Assembly: GCF_040939455.1 (NCBI RefSeq)
Contig: NC_134122.1
Location: 33,274,001 to 33,338,000, forward strand
Source of the DNA: Microcebus murinus
Taxonomy: Eukaryota; Chordata; Mammalia; Primates; Cheirogaleidae
Length of the DNA: 64,000 bases
Direction: 5' to 3'
The notes below the pieces were generated by a model. The model worked only from the letters and a program-made list of their open reading frames with translations. It was not told where the DNA came from and searched no databases. Positions 47,211-58,624 of the stretch are shown one piece after another (position 1 is the first letter of the stretch; every line of letters starts with the position of its first letter). Both the position numbers and the translations under genes were made by a program.

Positions 47211-47222
47211 TATACTGTCTTT

Positions 47223-47645
47223 TATACTTGTCTGCTTTGAGATCAAGGTAACTTGGCCTCATAAAATGAGTTCGAAAGTGTTCCATCCTCTCTATTTCCT
47301 GGAAGAGAGTGTGTCAAATTTGTTACTTATTTAAATATTTGGTAGCATTGTCCAGTGAAATCTTCTGATACTGGAGATTTCTTTCTCGAGGGGTTTTGAA
47401 CTATGAATTCAATTTCTTAATAACTAAAGGTTCTGGTTATCTCTTACATCTTTGGTAAGTTTTGGAAGTTTGTGAGTTCTTTTGAGGAATTGGCTCATGT
47501 TATCTAAATTGTAGTGTTTATAGGTCTATAAATGCTGTTTACAGTCTGCCCTTATTTTCCCATTAATAGTGAAATTCTCTCTTCCATTCCTGATAATAAT
47601 TTGTGTCTTCTCTATTTTCTTCTTTGTCAGTGTTGCTTGATCCAT
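47223..47645 (-). repeat. Old L1 (L1M-type), antisense (part 3)
   Basis: Resumes after the Alu: 'cttggcctcataaaatgagt', 'tgatactggagatttctttc', 'ttcaatttcttaataactaa' and 'gataataatttgtgtcttct'. The short minus frame at 47563-47805 is a shadow. Confidence 0.8.
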
Positions 47646-47649
47646 TGCA

Positions 47650-49360
47650 TTTGATGCTTTCATCTTTCTCTTTTGCATTGTGGCAGTGTTTTCCCCAAGC
47701 ATGTTTTATGCACTCCCCATCCCAAGATTCTTCCCCCAACCTAGAACTGAGCCCCACACATTGTTGAGTGGATATGTTTTTCTTTTGAATAAAAGAAGCA
47801 CCCACAGGACTCTGTGTGGGCCGTCTCCTCTCTGAGTGCAGTTCTGAGTTCCAATGGCACCTTTGCTGCCACCTTTACCTGGTTAAAAGCAGCAGCGCCC
47901 ACTACTGGCTCCTAGGGGGAGTGCAACACTCCTGTCTACCCACCTCCCCACCCCTGCTCTACGCAGGTTCTCAAGTGCATTGGTCAAACACAAGGACGTT
48001 TGCTGGGTTATCAGACTGGGGTGTAGCTTTTCCTTCTCTTTTTCTCTTGGTGTTGCATTTTATTCTCTTATTTTATTAAGTTTGGGGAGGAAAGGAGGGT
48101 TACCAGTAGCTCCTACTCAGTAATCACTCAGCCCTGAGAAGTTTTCTGGGTTTCTATTTCTCTCTGGACTCTGGGGGGGGGGGTATTTCTCTCTCCCCCC
48201 TTTCTCCCTCCCTCCTTTATCCCTCCTCCTTCCCTCTCCATCCCCGCCCCGCCTCTCTCTCTATCTCTCCAAAATGAGTGAGCTGTTCTGCTCTCAGCAT
48301 GAGGGCATATACTCTGTTATTTTCTTCAAGGTTTTCCACCATTTCCTTAAATCAACCTGTCTTCAGTTGTTAGGGTGATAGAATGCCAGGAGCCAAAACA
48401 TGAGTAGTATGGACTTAGAGGAGGAGTGAAAGAGACTTCCCAGCCTGGCTCTGTCTTGAGTCTGCCCCTAAGCCAGAAAGGAAGACCCCAAGTGGTCCAG
48501 GCTGTCCCATCAGGAGACCGCCTGGTAGTTTGGAACAAAAGCCCCTTGGTATCAAAGATTGTGCTTTGCCCAGCCCTGCACCCTGTGTGTACATTTCATT
48601 TAAGTACATTGGAGAGGGGATTGTGGGTGGGCAGGGAAAGTTTTGTGGATGCAGGTGCTGAATCCCTGCATCATTCTAGACTTATACAAGGCTGTGGTGC
48701 TGCTGATGGTCAGAGGCCTCCATGGAAATTCTGTGGCCTCCAAAAAAAAGACCATGATCTAGGTCACCATGCAGCCAAGAGCATTCCTGGTAACAGACTC
48801 TTTGGCATAATTAAAACTCAGACCTCTTCCACTAGAGAATAAATCAGCTGAAAATATTTTGGGGGCTTCCAGTGGTCTACTACAGCTAGTAAGCAGGCTT
48901 ATAAATATTGATTTCTGTAAAATGTCAAAATCTTCGCCTAGATCAAGGCCAAGGGGCTCTGACTCTGACTCCATCTTCTTCCTTCTCACCAGCTTGTGCT
49001 AAACCCTAAACCAATTCAAACAAGCAAACCACGAATCATATTTATCATAAGGAGATGTCATAAAATGATCAACAAAATCCAAAAGTATAATTTTAAATCA
49101 CATCTTATCATAAACTCCATTCAACATTTTTGAAGGAGAGAAATTAAGTTAAAAGTGAAGAAAGATTCCTAGAAAGCATCCCTACTGTGCCCTTTTCAAA
49201 GACTTAATCGAGATTTATTAGGTTTTAATTACATGTGAAGCACATGACGGGATACTGTGCTGAATACAAAACAAGTGGCAAGGGTGGCCAGCCTTGAAAG
49301 CCTTTGCTCCAGGATAAAGACAACTAGACAGGAGACCAGAGCCTAAAAGTCCAGATCTCT
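47650..49360. other. No gene seen; pyrimidine-rich stretch and G-run near 48.18 kb
   Basis: An 11-base G run (48173-48183) is followed by a C/T-rich stretch to about 48270. Frames at 48426-48842 (plus, 138 codons) and 48759-48989 (minus) are unrecognised. Confidence 0.4.
48173..48270 (+). repeat. G-run and polypyrimidine low-complexity stretch
   Basis: Eleven G residues, then mostly CTCCCT/TCTCTC units. Low-complexity sequence. Confidence 0.85.
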
Positions 49361-49369
49361 CGCATACCT

Positions 49370-49560
49370 GCTGTGTGATCCAGGCTCTAGGTTAGTGACA
49401 GATCATTAGGAAATCTAAGGCTCAAAGAAAAGTCTATGCAATTATGGTGATAACTCCAATGGTGTTTTGTGAGGAATAATATAAGAAAACTTGTATGAAA
49501 GCAATTAGCATAATGTTGTCACATGGTGGGTACTTGGCCAATGGTGGCTGGTCAACTGGT
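49370..49560 (+). repeat. MIR SINE, degraded
   Basis: 'cctgctgtgtgatccaggct', 'gtgaggaataatataagaaa', 'gcaattagcataatgttg' and 'atggtgggtacttggccaat' follow the MIR order, but the central part is poorly conserved. Confidence 0.5.
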
Positions 49561-49953
49561 TAAATGGATGAAGGCTTGTATCAACGAGCTTGCTATCTAG
49601 TTGGAAAACCAGGAAAAATATAAATGAAATAATGACGGAAGAACCTTATAATATGCACTAGTGATAATATAAACTATATCTTATGTTATGTGTGGAATAA
49701 CGTAAAAAAGCACCATTTGTAGAGCAAATTTAACCAAGATACACTTTGAGAAAGGAGGAAGGCATCAATTGGTCCTGGAAAATGGGCATGGTTAGGATAA
49801 TCAGAGTGAAAGAAAGCACGGCAGACAGAGGGACTAGGAAGAGGATGTGTAGCATCCAACATCCACTTGCAAGCCTTCAGACACCCTCACAGGTGGAACC
49901 AAACAAAATTAAAACACTGTGTGAAATCTAAGTACCACTTGGCCTCTAGCTAC

Positions 49954-50163
49954 CAGGGGTCCTCAAACTATAGCCCGCGGGCCACATGCGGCCCACTGAG
50001 GACATTTATCTGGCCACCTGCCGCTGCCTGTCCTGCTTAGCTGTCGACTCGTCCCGGGCCCACAGTGCGCATGTGTGGAATGTGTGCCACACTCTCCAAC
50101 AGCCCTCCAATGGTCTGAGGGACAGTCAACTGGCCCCCTATTTTAAAAGTTTGAGGACCCCTA
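49954..50163 (+). mobile_element. Non-autonomous hAT transposon, 210 bp, GC-rich
   Basis: Left end CAGGGGTCCTCAAACT and right end AGTTTGAGGACCCCTA are near-perfect 16-bp inverted repeats (only the last base differs). The interior is 'cccgcgggccacatgcggcc' and 'gtcgactcgtcccgggccca', GC- and CpG-rich compared with the AT-rich surroundings. No transposase. The flanking 8-mers (CTAGCTAC, AACCATTC) do not match, so the target duplication is not visible. From memory it resembles the hAT miniatures (SPIN/OC1 type) known from bushbaby and mouse lemur; the exact family is not certain. Confidence 0.85.
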
Positions 50164-50169
50164 AACCAT

Positions 50170-51600
50170 TCACTAAGCTCCAAGCCTCATCACATCAGAA
50201 ATGATACATACTCACGATTCCCAACATCAGCCTCCCTAGCAAAATCTCTCCAGGATTTCTGGCAGAGCAAGAAGCCTCAAGATATAGTCAACGGGTGTCT
50301 ACATACAGAGTGTCTTCCTTGACCATGGGCTTCCTCACACCTCAATCTATTACATTCTCCAAACGAAAGATTTTTTTTTTCTCCTTTTCGATAGAGGTAA
50401 GAGCAATACTCCAAGCGTGGTGACAGAATGGGTACCCAAGCAAGCTCTCCCAGGCTTCTGCAATGCCCAGAAAGCACCTGCATCAGCACACCTGGTGTAA
50501 TGGCTTGTTTACATACCCAAGTGCCTCCCTGCTTATGTCAGAGGGAGATGTAAAACAAAAATCTTGATAAATTCTAGTCATCAAACTAGAAAATCTATTT
50601 GCTGCAGAAGAGAAAAATGCCCTGCATTAGAAAGTGAAGCAGAAAAGATTTAACATTTTCAAGAGCATGCTCTTAGCATTCTGTACCAGATAGCATGCCA
50701 GATACCCTGTGTGTCAACTCCATGGCTATTACAATGACTGTAAGATATTGGTAAACATAACTTTAATTTACAAGTAGTGGAAGATATCCCACTTAGAGAG
50801 ATAGGGTAACTTGCTGAAGATCATAAAGCTAGAAAATGACAAAATTGAAATTTGAATGCAGGCTTGTCTGGCTCAAAAACCTCTTCTGAAAGCATTAAAT
50901 GCTGAGACAGATTAAGGGCCTGAGATGGAGGAAGTTGCATTGTCAAGTCCCTCTTGTATTTAGTTCTATGGGAGTTAGAGGAGTGATTTGTAAGATACGA
51001 AGGGCAAATAAATAAATGAAAATTAGGTGCAAATGGAAACGCAGAGAGGTGTGGAAGAAAAGAATTCGATACACACAAGAGGTTTGGGGAAAGGGTTGTG
51101 AGATATCGTTACTTAACGTCATTATAGTTCATTATTGATGCTTCACAGTCCTAAATTTCATATTTATTTGCGGCTCTTTTTGAAACACAGCCTCTTTTTG
51201 ATATGAAAGTCATGCTGACAAAACAAGATTGATTAAAGTTTCTAATTATCTGTCATCACAGCATGACCAGTGGCAAATGAAATGCATTTTCTTGCTTCTT
51301 CCAGCAAAAATAGAGAGCTCAGAAATGCAAGACACAAGCTCTTCTGGTTCACTCCAGTGCTCAGTAAAAACCTGCACAGCAAGGCAATAAAACAGGTGGA
51401 TGATGTCACGCAGCCTCCCAGAAATGCTGAGTTTCCATCAAAAAGACCATCGGCCAGGTCTCCAGAATGAGTCTCCAACGCAGACCTCTTACAAGGTGAT
51501 TATTCTCTTCTTGTCTTTAATTTTGGTCCTAGATATAACTGGCTTATATCTGCCCTTTATATGGTAGCCACTGAACAATCTTACCAAAATTCTAGCTAAG
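50170..51600. other. No gene seen; unassigned sequence
   Basis: Only short frames on both strands; no named repeat. Confidence 0.45.
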
Positions 51601-51604
51601 TAGA

Positions 51605-51985
51605 TAGTTTACAGCAACACTCGCTGCTATGACAAATAAACTCTTAAATTATCAGTAGCTCAACACACACAAAAAAGTCATTCTGAACTCAAGTCACAGT
51701 CCTACATAGGCATTCCTGGTTGGTCAGCAGCCTTCCACCAGGTGATTCAGGGATCCAGGCTCCTTCTCTCCTGTGGTTGCTTCATCATCTCCGGCCTCGG
51801 AGCCTTCCTGATCCAGCCAGCGGATGGCGCAAAAGAAAGTGGAGAAGGTACAACCACTTTTCCTCTTTAGTTTGCAAATGGCACTCTACTTACAGTTCAT
51901 TGGCAAGAACTGGTTACCTAGAGGCAGCGGAGATGGGTAACCACTTCCCATAAAACTCTCTTCTCGGGAAGAGCACAGACTTTTG
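51605..51985 (-). repeat. MaLR-like LTR remnant, antisense
   Basis: 'aggcattcctggttggtcag', 'tcagggatccaggctccttc', 'ttcatcatctccggcctcgg' and 'ttcattggcaagaactggtt' resemble a common MaLR-type LTR in reverse. Diverged; limits approximate. The plus frame 51720-51953 lies inside. Confidence 0.45.
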
Positions 51986-52424
51986 GCGGTCGGTTAATGA
52001 TCTTGCCACTGTTGTTTCTTTTGGCCACCATCATCCACATGCACCTTTTCCCCCACACATAGAACATATCCACCCCGTCCTCAGAAGAGGCAACCAAGGT
52101 CTCTCCCAGTACTACATGCAGGGAGAAGTGCAGGAGCTCAGAATGACAACAGCCATTGCTACTCAGCTTTTAAGAAGCACATCAGGGTATGATAAGTTAT
52201 ATGGTTAAAAAAATATATCTTATCTGCCTCCATACACTCAATGTACACAGTGATGATAAAGCAGGGACCAGAGAACCATAAATAAATTAAAAACCACCAC
52301 AACAACAGTAAGAAAAAACACCTCCCATTCTTCTCCTTGCTAAAGGGAAATTCGGTGCATATCCTGTTTTCTAGCTTCTTCCACCAAAGCAGCAGCCTTA
52401 GCAATACTTAGTCTGCTTCCATTA

Positions 52425-52770
52425 TAGACACTATTTTTTTATTAAAAAATTACAATTGTATCTATCTGTGGGGTAAAAAGTGATGCTATGATATATGTAC
52501 ACAGTGTGGAATGATTGAATCAAACAATTAACATATCCATCATCTCAAACACTTATCATTTATTCCTCCCACCTGAGACTTTGTGTCCTTTGACTAACAT
52601 CTCCCATTCCCCCAAGCCCCAGCCTCCGGCAACCACCATTCTATTCTCTGCTTCTGTGAGTGTGATTGGTTTAGATTCCACATATAAGTGAGAACATGTG
52701 ACATTTGTCCCTCTGTGCCTGGCTTATTTCACTCAGCATGGCGTCCTCCAGGTTCATGCGTGTCAGACAA
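52425..52770 (-). repeat. L1 3' end, antisense
   Basis: 'ggggtaaaaagtgatgctat', 'gatatatgtacacagtgtgg', 'ttaacatatccatcatctca', 'ggcaaccaccattctattct', 'agtgagaacatgtgacattt' and 'ctggcttatttcactcagca', the classic L1 3' UTR in reverse. A segment of the 3' UTR consensus between about 52563 and 52566 is deleted. Confidence 0.88.
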
Positions 52771-52774
52771 CACT

Positions 52775-53750
52775 GTTTTGTTTGTGCATTGCACGACACG
52801 GGTCTGCACCTTTTCAGCCTCTGAGACCAGTGTCCTCAAAGTCCACCCGCCACCCAAACACCAAGCCAGTGTCACATCTTTTAGGCTTTTTCTAATGGCA
52901 GCACCCTTCGTCACAGAGGGGCTGAAAGTGGGAATCCCACTGCAGAAGAAAACCTCCATCGTTTCACTCTCGGCAGAATTCTGAAAATGCCCCAAATTGA
53001 TATTAGAAAAAAGTCATTCTAGACTTGTTACATGTAATTGGCAGGCTATGTTTAAAGATTTGTCTAGAGTGGTTTTTTATTAACTTCTCGGTAACAAAAA
53101 AGCTATGAATCTGCATTCTTTCCTCCAATTTATGGTTTGACAATTTTATATGCAGTCGAGGATTGATTACAAACGAACGCAATCCATTGGGTAACAAATC
53201 TCCCAGGCTGCACACGTCTGCATCATCCCTTCAAAGTAGTCTCCTAAAGAGTCATTGTTTGCCTTCCGACTATATTCCTCTTTACAAACTATTTTCGGAG
53301 GCTATAGAACCTTCTTTTGACTTTCTTCACTATGGCAAAGCTATCTTATTAGGCCATTCACAAAAATCTAATTTATTTTCCAAGGTATCCATTACCAAGC
53401 CTGATGATGAAAATAGATTGTCAGAGTACTATCACGTGGTGTCAAAACATGGGATATCTTTCAGCAGGGTTACATACATGATCTGCGTATGAAGATCCCA
53501 GGGGAAGTTCTGTAAAATCAACCACATCTAGGTGAGAATTGGAGATATGGACAGTTATTGTTTTTCATGCTGTGAAAAGGTTTGAAGGAAGGTATAACAT
53601 GTACTTGTGAACTCACCAGCCAGTTTAAGAAGAAAGCCTCACACATAAACTTGAAGTCCCCTCTGTATCACTGCCCAATGCCGGTATCACCTCACCCCTA
53701 CCTTCCGTTGCCCTGGGTCATTAGTAGTCTTCACCTGGGATTTGTGTTTC
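52775..53750. other. No gene seen; unassigned sequence
   Basis: The frames 52688-52984 (plus), 52729-52995 (minus) and 53163-53492 (plus, 109 codons) have no recognised domain. Confidence 0.45.
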
Positions 53751-53754
53751 CCAC

Positions 53755-54110
53755 AGGTGTCTTTATACTTCTTTATACTTTTACTACATATGTTTTAAAA
53801 TGACACATCACATTATTTTGTATATTCTTGAATCTTAAACAAATGACATACTGTGCTCGTCCCTGTACAAATTCTTTTTTCCCTCATTCAATCTTGTGTT
53901 TGTAAGGTGTATCCATCCATTTTGATAGATACAGCACTAGCTCATTCATTTTTCACTTTCATTTGGTGATTCACTATATGAATATACAATTGATTTATCT
54001 ATTCTCCTGTGGTTGGACATTTAGTTTGTTTCTAATTTGTCACAATCACATACATATCTGCTGTGGCCATTTTTGCACATGGTTCCTTATGCTATCTACG
54101 TGTCTGAAGA
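53755..54110 (-). repeat. Probable L1-like remnant, antisense
   Basis: 'attcactatatgaatataca', 'ttctcctgtggttggacatt' and 'tagtttgtttctaatttgtc' resemble reverse L1 ORF2/3' sequence, but similarity is weak. Confidence 0.35.
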
Positions 54111-54163
54111 ATTTCACACATATTCTGCTTGTCCAGCTAAAGTTGAGAATCAGTGCTCTAGTC

Positions 54164-54372
54164 CAGGGGTGCTCAAAATGTGGTCTCTGGACGAGTAGCA
54201 TTCATATCTTCTGGGAACTTTTCAGAAATGCAAATTATAGGACCCCAACCCAGACTTACTGCTTCAGAAACTGGGATGAGGGGAGGTTCAGGGGTTAGTG
54301 ATCTGTTTTTTTAACAAGTTTTCCAGTTTGCAACAAGATTCTGATACTCGCTAATGTTTAAGCACTACCGTT
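54164..54372 (+). mobile_element. MER5A-type hAT remnant
   Basis: Near full-length MER5A: left end 'caggggtgctcaaaatgtgg', then 'tctctggacgagtagcattc', 'ttctgggaacttttcagaaa', 'acttactgcttcagaaactg', 'tttttaacaagttttccagt' and right end 'ctaatgtttaagcactac'. Better preserved than the copy at 27041. Confidence 0.88.
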
Positions 54373-54374
54373 CT

Positions 54375-55695
54375 AGTCTAGCATAACGATGCCCCTAGTT
54401 TTGCATGTTCTGCAAATAAAAATTTCCCAAATGTTATGCAATGGCTGTAACATTGGAACAAATACTGAAACCGTCATTGACTGCTTCAAAGCACTGTATC
54501 CATTTTAGTGAAATCTACTAAGGTGTAAAAAAAGAGCTTTGAAAATCATAAAGCATAACACAAATTAGTAATAACCAACGTGGTAAATTTGTTGTAAAAC
54601 ATAGTTGTGTTACTTTATAAGTCACAACTCTTGTATCTAAAGACAACAGCCAGAGAACATAAAAACACAGGGGCATAAAGTCATTTTAGTCAAGTGTAAG
54701 TGTTAAAAAAACATTCGAGAGCGTCTGAGACATTAAATATATTTCTGAATGAGTTTCAGTATCATCACCCATATGGCATGGAACTGTGGAATTGTTTTCT
54801 TCTGTATTTCAATGTGTGCTCGTGCTTGCATTTTGGCTGTCTGGACTACTTAAAATTCCATGCTCTTGAAACAAATTAACAAACAAACAGTCATATCTCA
54901 GGATGTGTTGGTGAGACATGGCAGCCTTCTGGAGTCAGACAAGGCAGTGAGGGAGAGGGGTGAGAACTGTCCATCCACCAGGCACTGGGGAAAGGCACCA
55001 GCCAGATTAATAGCTGAAGGTCAATAAATCAGGCCTGGCTCAATGCCAAGGAGGCTAGCAATTTCTCATCACAGTTCAGGTAAACATTGGATGCCACACG
55101 TCTTCTGTGTAATTGGAGGGTCCCAGTATGTACATACCCACAGTTTTAGGTCATACACACAGAACACTGGTAGAGAAAATCCAAGGATCGCCAACCATTT
55201 TCATCCAGGGCAGGGTCTAGTTAAAAGGCCCAGAAGGAACTTGCAAGAGTAAAGAATGTCCTCATTTTTGCTGAATGACTGGGGTTGCTAGAAGGACTGA
55301 GCAGGAGAAGCTAGTGGACGTTCAAGTTCAGGAATGTGGATATGAGAAGTCAAGCCCAGGAAACCCATTAGCAAAAGAGGGGAGGTGTGATCTTGGGATC
55401 AGGCAGGAAGGGGAGAGGAAGCCCTGGGGCACTCTTTTAGGGATCAGGGATCCCCAAAGAATAAGTGAAAAGCAAGTGCTTGGGTGAAGAGAAGGAGCAG
55501 TGTAAGTACATTTGGTCTTCATCCAGGAATCCTGTGCAGGTGAGGGCTGGACTGTGTGTGCAGGAACATCAGGGAGGCCAGATGTGAGGAGCTGGGGAGG
55601 CAGGAATGAGGAGGGAGTCAGCAGAAAGAAGGAGGAGAAAAAAATAAGTCCAATATTTGATCTTCCAGCCTATGCCTCTCTTTTCCTAAGGGATT
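54375..55695. other. No gene seen; unassigned sequence
   Basis: AT-rich to about 54.9 kb, then purine-rich; only short frames. No named repeat. Confidence 0.45.
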
Positions 55696-55701
55696 TATTA
55701 A

Positions 55702-55941
55702 CCCTTTGCACTCACTTGCTTTTTTCTTGATTCCTTTATTCTACTCAGGATTTAATTTTTTAAATACCCCAGATTTTACAAAGCGTGGCAGTAGAATAAA
55801 AAACTGGAGTTTCTTTTCATACAAACTTATTTATTTGGATTTTTTAATATTTCAAATTATTGATACATTCAAAGAGTAATTTTAATCTCTATAATTTTTG
55901 CTGACCATGTCGAGTCACACTCGACATCCGAGTGCAAAGGG
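55702..55941 (+). mobile_element. Non-autonomous piggyBac-type transposon, 240 bp
   Basis: Bounded by TTAA on both sides (55698-55701 and 55942-55945), the piggyBac target duplication. The terminal inverted repeats are perfect for 12 bp: CCCTTTGCACTC and GAGTGCAAAGGG. Near the right end, 55909-55927 is a perfect 8-bp palindrome around CAC (TGTCGAGT, CAC, ACTCGACA), like the internal inverted repeats of piggyBac ends. The interior is AT-rich and encodes nothing. Perfect ends suggest a comparatively recent insertion, but the whole copy must be compared with others to date it. Confidence 0.93.
55909..55927 (+). repeat. Subterminal palindrome of the piggyBac-type element
   Basis: TGTCGAGT-CAC-ACTCGACA, 8-bp arms with a 3-base loop, 14 bp inside the right end of the element. 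It is present only on this side, so the element is asymmetric. Such palindromes are candidate transposase-binding sites. Confidence 0.9.
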
Positions 55942-55949
55942 TTAATAGA

Positions 55950-57685
55950 GTGGTCCAGTCCCCCTGCTTTGAGGTCACAAGGCAGGTGGAAGAGGGGCCC
56001 AGCTAACTGTCCTCCTGAACTCAGGTGGGTGACGAGAGAGGGTGGCTGGAGCAGATACTACACCACCCTGCCCCTCCCCGCCATCAAGCTAGGGGAGTCA
56101 GGGTCAGAGCCAGAGCCAGGAGCCTGGCTCAGTCCATACTGAATCACAGAGCAAGGTGGCTAGGGGAAATGGGAGGGGTGGAGGAACAAGTTAATCATCC
56201 AGGGAGCTAAGAGGGAGAAGTCACAAAGACAAGCTGGGCGTGTTCTGGATAAACTCTGGGCACCAAGGCCAGCGTCCACAATGTTGAGAGCTGAGTTCAT
56301 TCAGTGGAGCCAGACAGGATGAACAATGTCCCCCTAAGTCACACGCAATTGAAACGGAAGGAATGGGCTTGGTGATAAAAGTCCTGGGCTTGGTGAAATG
56401 GAGAGAATAAAGGGTCCTTACAAGAAGCCTCTGCCTTCCAGGCAGGCCCGGGCTCCAGGCAGGCTTCAGCGCTTAAGTAATCCAGACAGATATTGGACCT
56501 AGAAAATTGGATACTGCTGAGAAGTTTGACAAGGCTAGAAATGCCAGGGCTTCTTTCACTGAGTCCTAAATAAACAAAGGTCTAACTCACAAAGCAAGCT
56601 CCCGCTCATTTGCAAGTCCAATTTATGCAAAACCACCAGTGGCCAGAGGTGGATTTTATTACCCAACCCCAAACCACTTTTTACTGTGACAACACTGGAA
56701 TCTTTGGGCGGCTCTTTGTGGGTTGAACTGAAATGAACCCACATTGGAAGCCAAATGTTTGTCAAGAACTTTCTGAGGGCCAGGTCAGTTGTGTGCTCAG
56801 GTAAGTGAGACCTAGTTCCCTTCCCTGAAGGGGCCAGGCAAGCGTTGAATAGAAGAGACCAATGCATCCAAACTCATGTGGTGAATTGCATAAACAAATA
56901 TGTCAAAGTTGGGGGTCTTTTCCCTCCCCCATCACCTAGAAGAAGCTTCTGATTCTGTAATGATTTCACCAGAATGTCATACAGACATTTGAAAAGAGGG
57001 CAATTGCAAACAGAATATTTATTACTACACTGAAGACTTAGTATAAGTCTAGTTTTTCCTAGTTTTTCTTAGTTTTTCCAATTTGCTTAAGAACAAAACC
57101 GATCATTCAGTTGGGCACATTTTTGGACTGGATTTAATTAATGAAATACTAAGTGGATGCTTAAACAATTGCATTTTATCCTGCACCCTGGGTTAGCTAC
57201 TTTATTTCTCTCTAATCTTCTCCATCCCTCATACTCAGATTGACAGTGTGGGCCCAGAAACAGGAACACACTGTGTCCCCTAATTAAAGAAACAATAGAT
57301 TCAGTTCTGTCAACTCACAGCATTCTCTGGAGTGTAGTTCTCTAAAAGCATGCTTAAATTAAACAATAGTTTTGTGTTTTATTAAGCCAGTGGGACATCT
57401 GACAGCTGGTATCAATGTATTTCCCACTCACACCACCTATGTCTCTCATAGATAAGACAAGAAACTGCGGTAAGAACCAGACCCACTATGTGTTTAAAGC
57501 CATTGGATGGGAAGTAATCCCCTGACTTCTGCCATCATTTGACGTATTAGTAAGATACGTACATTGAGAGCCATGTACAAATGGCAAACCCTTTCGGGTC
57601 ATATTTCTGTGCTTCCGAATGTAGAATTACTCTTTTGCTTCTCCTCTGGTTCTGAAGAGAAACGTGCCCTCCAGGCAAGGCAAGC
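55950..57685. other. No gene seen; unassigned sequence
   Basis: Short frames on both strands (56025-56210 plus, 56556-56867 minus). 'Agtttttcct/agtttttctt/agtttttcca' near 57050-57080 is a small tandem duplication. No gene or named repeat. Confidence 0.45.
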
Positions 57686-57689
57686 AGAG

Positions 57690-57842
57690 CCAAGGGCATC
57701 CTGAAGCTACTGTAACAAATGACCATAAACTTGTCACGTAAAACAGGAGAAACTTATTCTCGCACAGTTCTGGAGGCCAAAGTCCACGGTTGGTGTCACC
57801 GAGCCAAAATCAGGTTCTCTGCTCACTCAGGAGGCTCTAGGA
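57690..57842 (-). repeat. MLT1-type MaLR LTR, antisense (part 1)
   Basis: 'ctgtaacaaatgaccataaa' and 'cacagttctggaggccaaag' match the reverse-oriented MLT1 LTR 3' end. Split by a MER1-type hAT at 57843-58206; resumes at 58207. Confidence 0.8.
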
Positions 57843-58206
57843 CTGCAGTCCTCAACCTCCAGGCCCTGGACTGGCACCGGGTCCGTGGCCTGCTAGGAAC
57901 TGGGCCACACAGCAGGAGGTGAGCGGCAAGCGAGCAAAGCTTCATCTGTATTTACAGCCACTCCCCATCACTGGTATCACCGCCTGAGCTTCCTAGCACC
58001 TCAGCAGTGGCATTAGATTCCGCATTAAGGTGAGTTGTATAATTATCTCATCGTATATTTCAATGTAATAATAATAAAAATAAAGTGTACAATAAATGTA
58101 ATGTGCTTGAATCATCCTGAAACCATCCCCACCCCAACCTCTGTCCATGGAAAAAACTGTCTTCCATGAAACTGGTCCCTGGTGCCAAAAAGGTTGGGGA
58201 ATGCTG
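57843..58206 (-). mobile_element. MER1-type hAT transposon nested in MLT1
   Basis: Low-coordinate end CTGCAGTCCTCAACC and high-coordinate end GGTTGGGGAATGCTG are degraded inverted repeats. The interior reads 'ctgggccacacagcaggagg', 'cttcatctgtatttacagcc' and 'actggtccctggtgccaaaa', reverse MER1B/Charlie3. CTCTAGGA (57835-57842) and CTCTAGGG (58207-58214) form an 8-bp target duplication with one mismatch. Frames across it are not genes. Confidence 0.9.
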
Positions 58207-58620
58207 CTCTAGGGTGGACAGCTGCTGGCATTCCCTGGCTTGTGGCTGCATCACTCCGATCTCTGCCTTCCTCTCCACATCCATCTTTTCCTCTCTGTGT
58301 TGATTCTCCCTCCATCTCTCTCTTCTAATGACACCTTGGCCTCTCCCTCAGCCTCTGGTGGTTTTCTGCCAAACTTGGTGTCCCTTGGCTGGTAGATCTC
58401 TGCCTTCATTTTACATGGTATGTGTGTCTGTGTCCACATCTTCCCTTTTTTATAAGGACACCAGTCATAATATTGTAGGAGGGGCCACCCTACTCCACTG
58501 TGACCTCATGTTAACATTTGCAACATACTTACTCCTGAGGAAGGTCACATTCCAAGGTACTGGGTGCCAGGACTTCAACATATGAATTTAGGAGATGGGG
58601 TGCAACTCAACCCAGAACAG
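58207..58620 (-). repeat. MLT1-type MaLR LTR, antisense (part 2)
   Basis: Continues 'attccctggcttgtggctgc', 'ttataaggacaccagtcata', 'ctgtgacctcatgttaacat' and 'ggacttcaacatatgaattt'. The opposing short frames here (58060-58315 minus, 58328-58585 plus) are shadows. Confidence 0.8.
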
Positions 58621-58624
58621 TGCC

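Noticed and set aside
48426..48842. 138-codon plus-strand frame
   Set aside because: No recognised domain, and opposed by several minus-strand frames of similar size.
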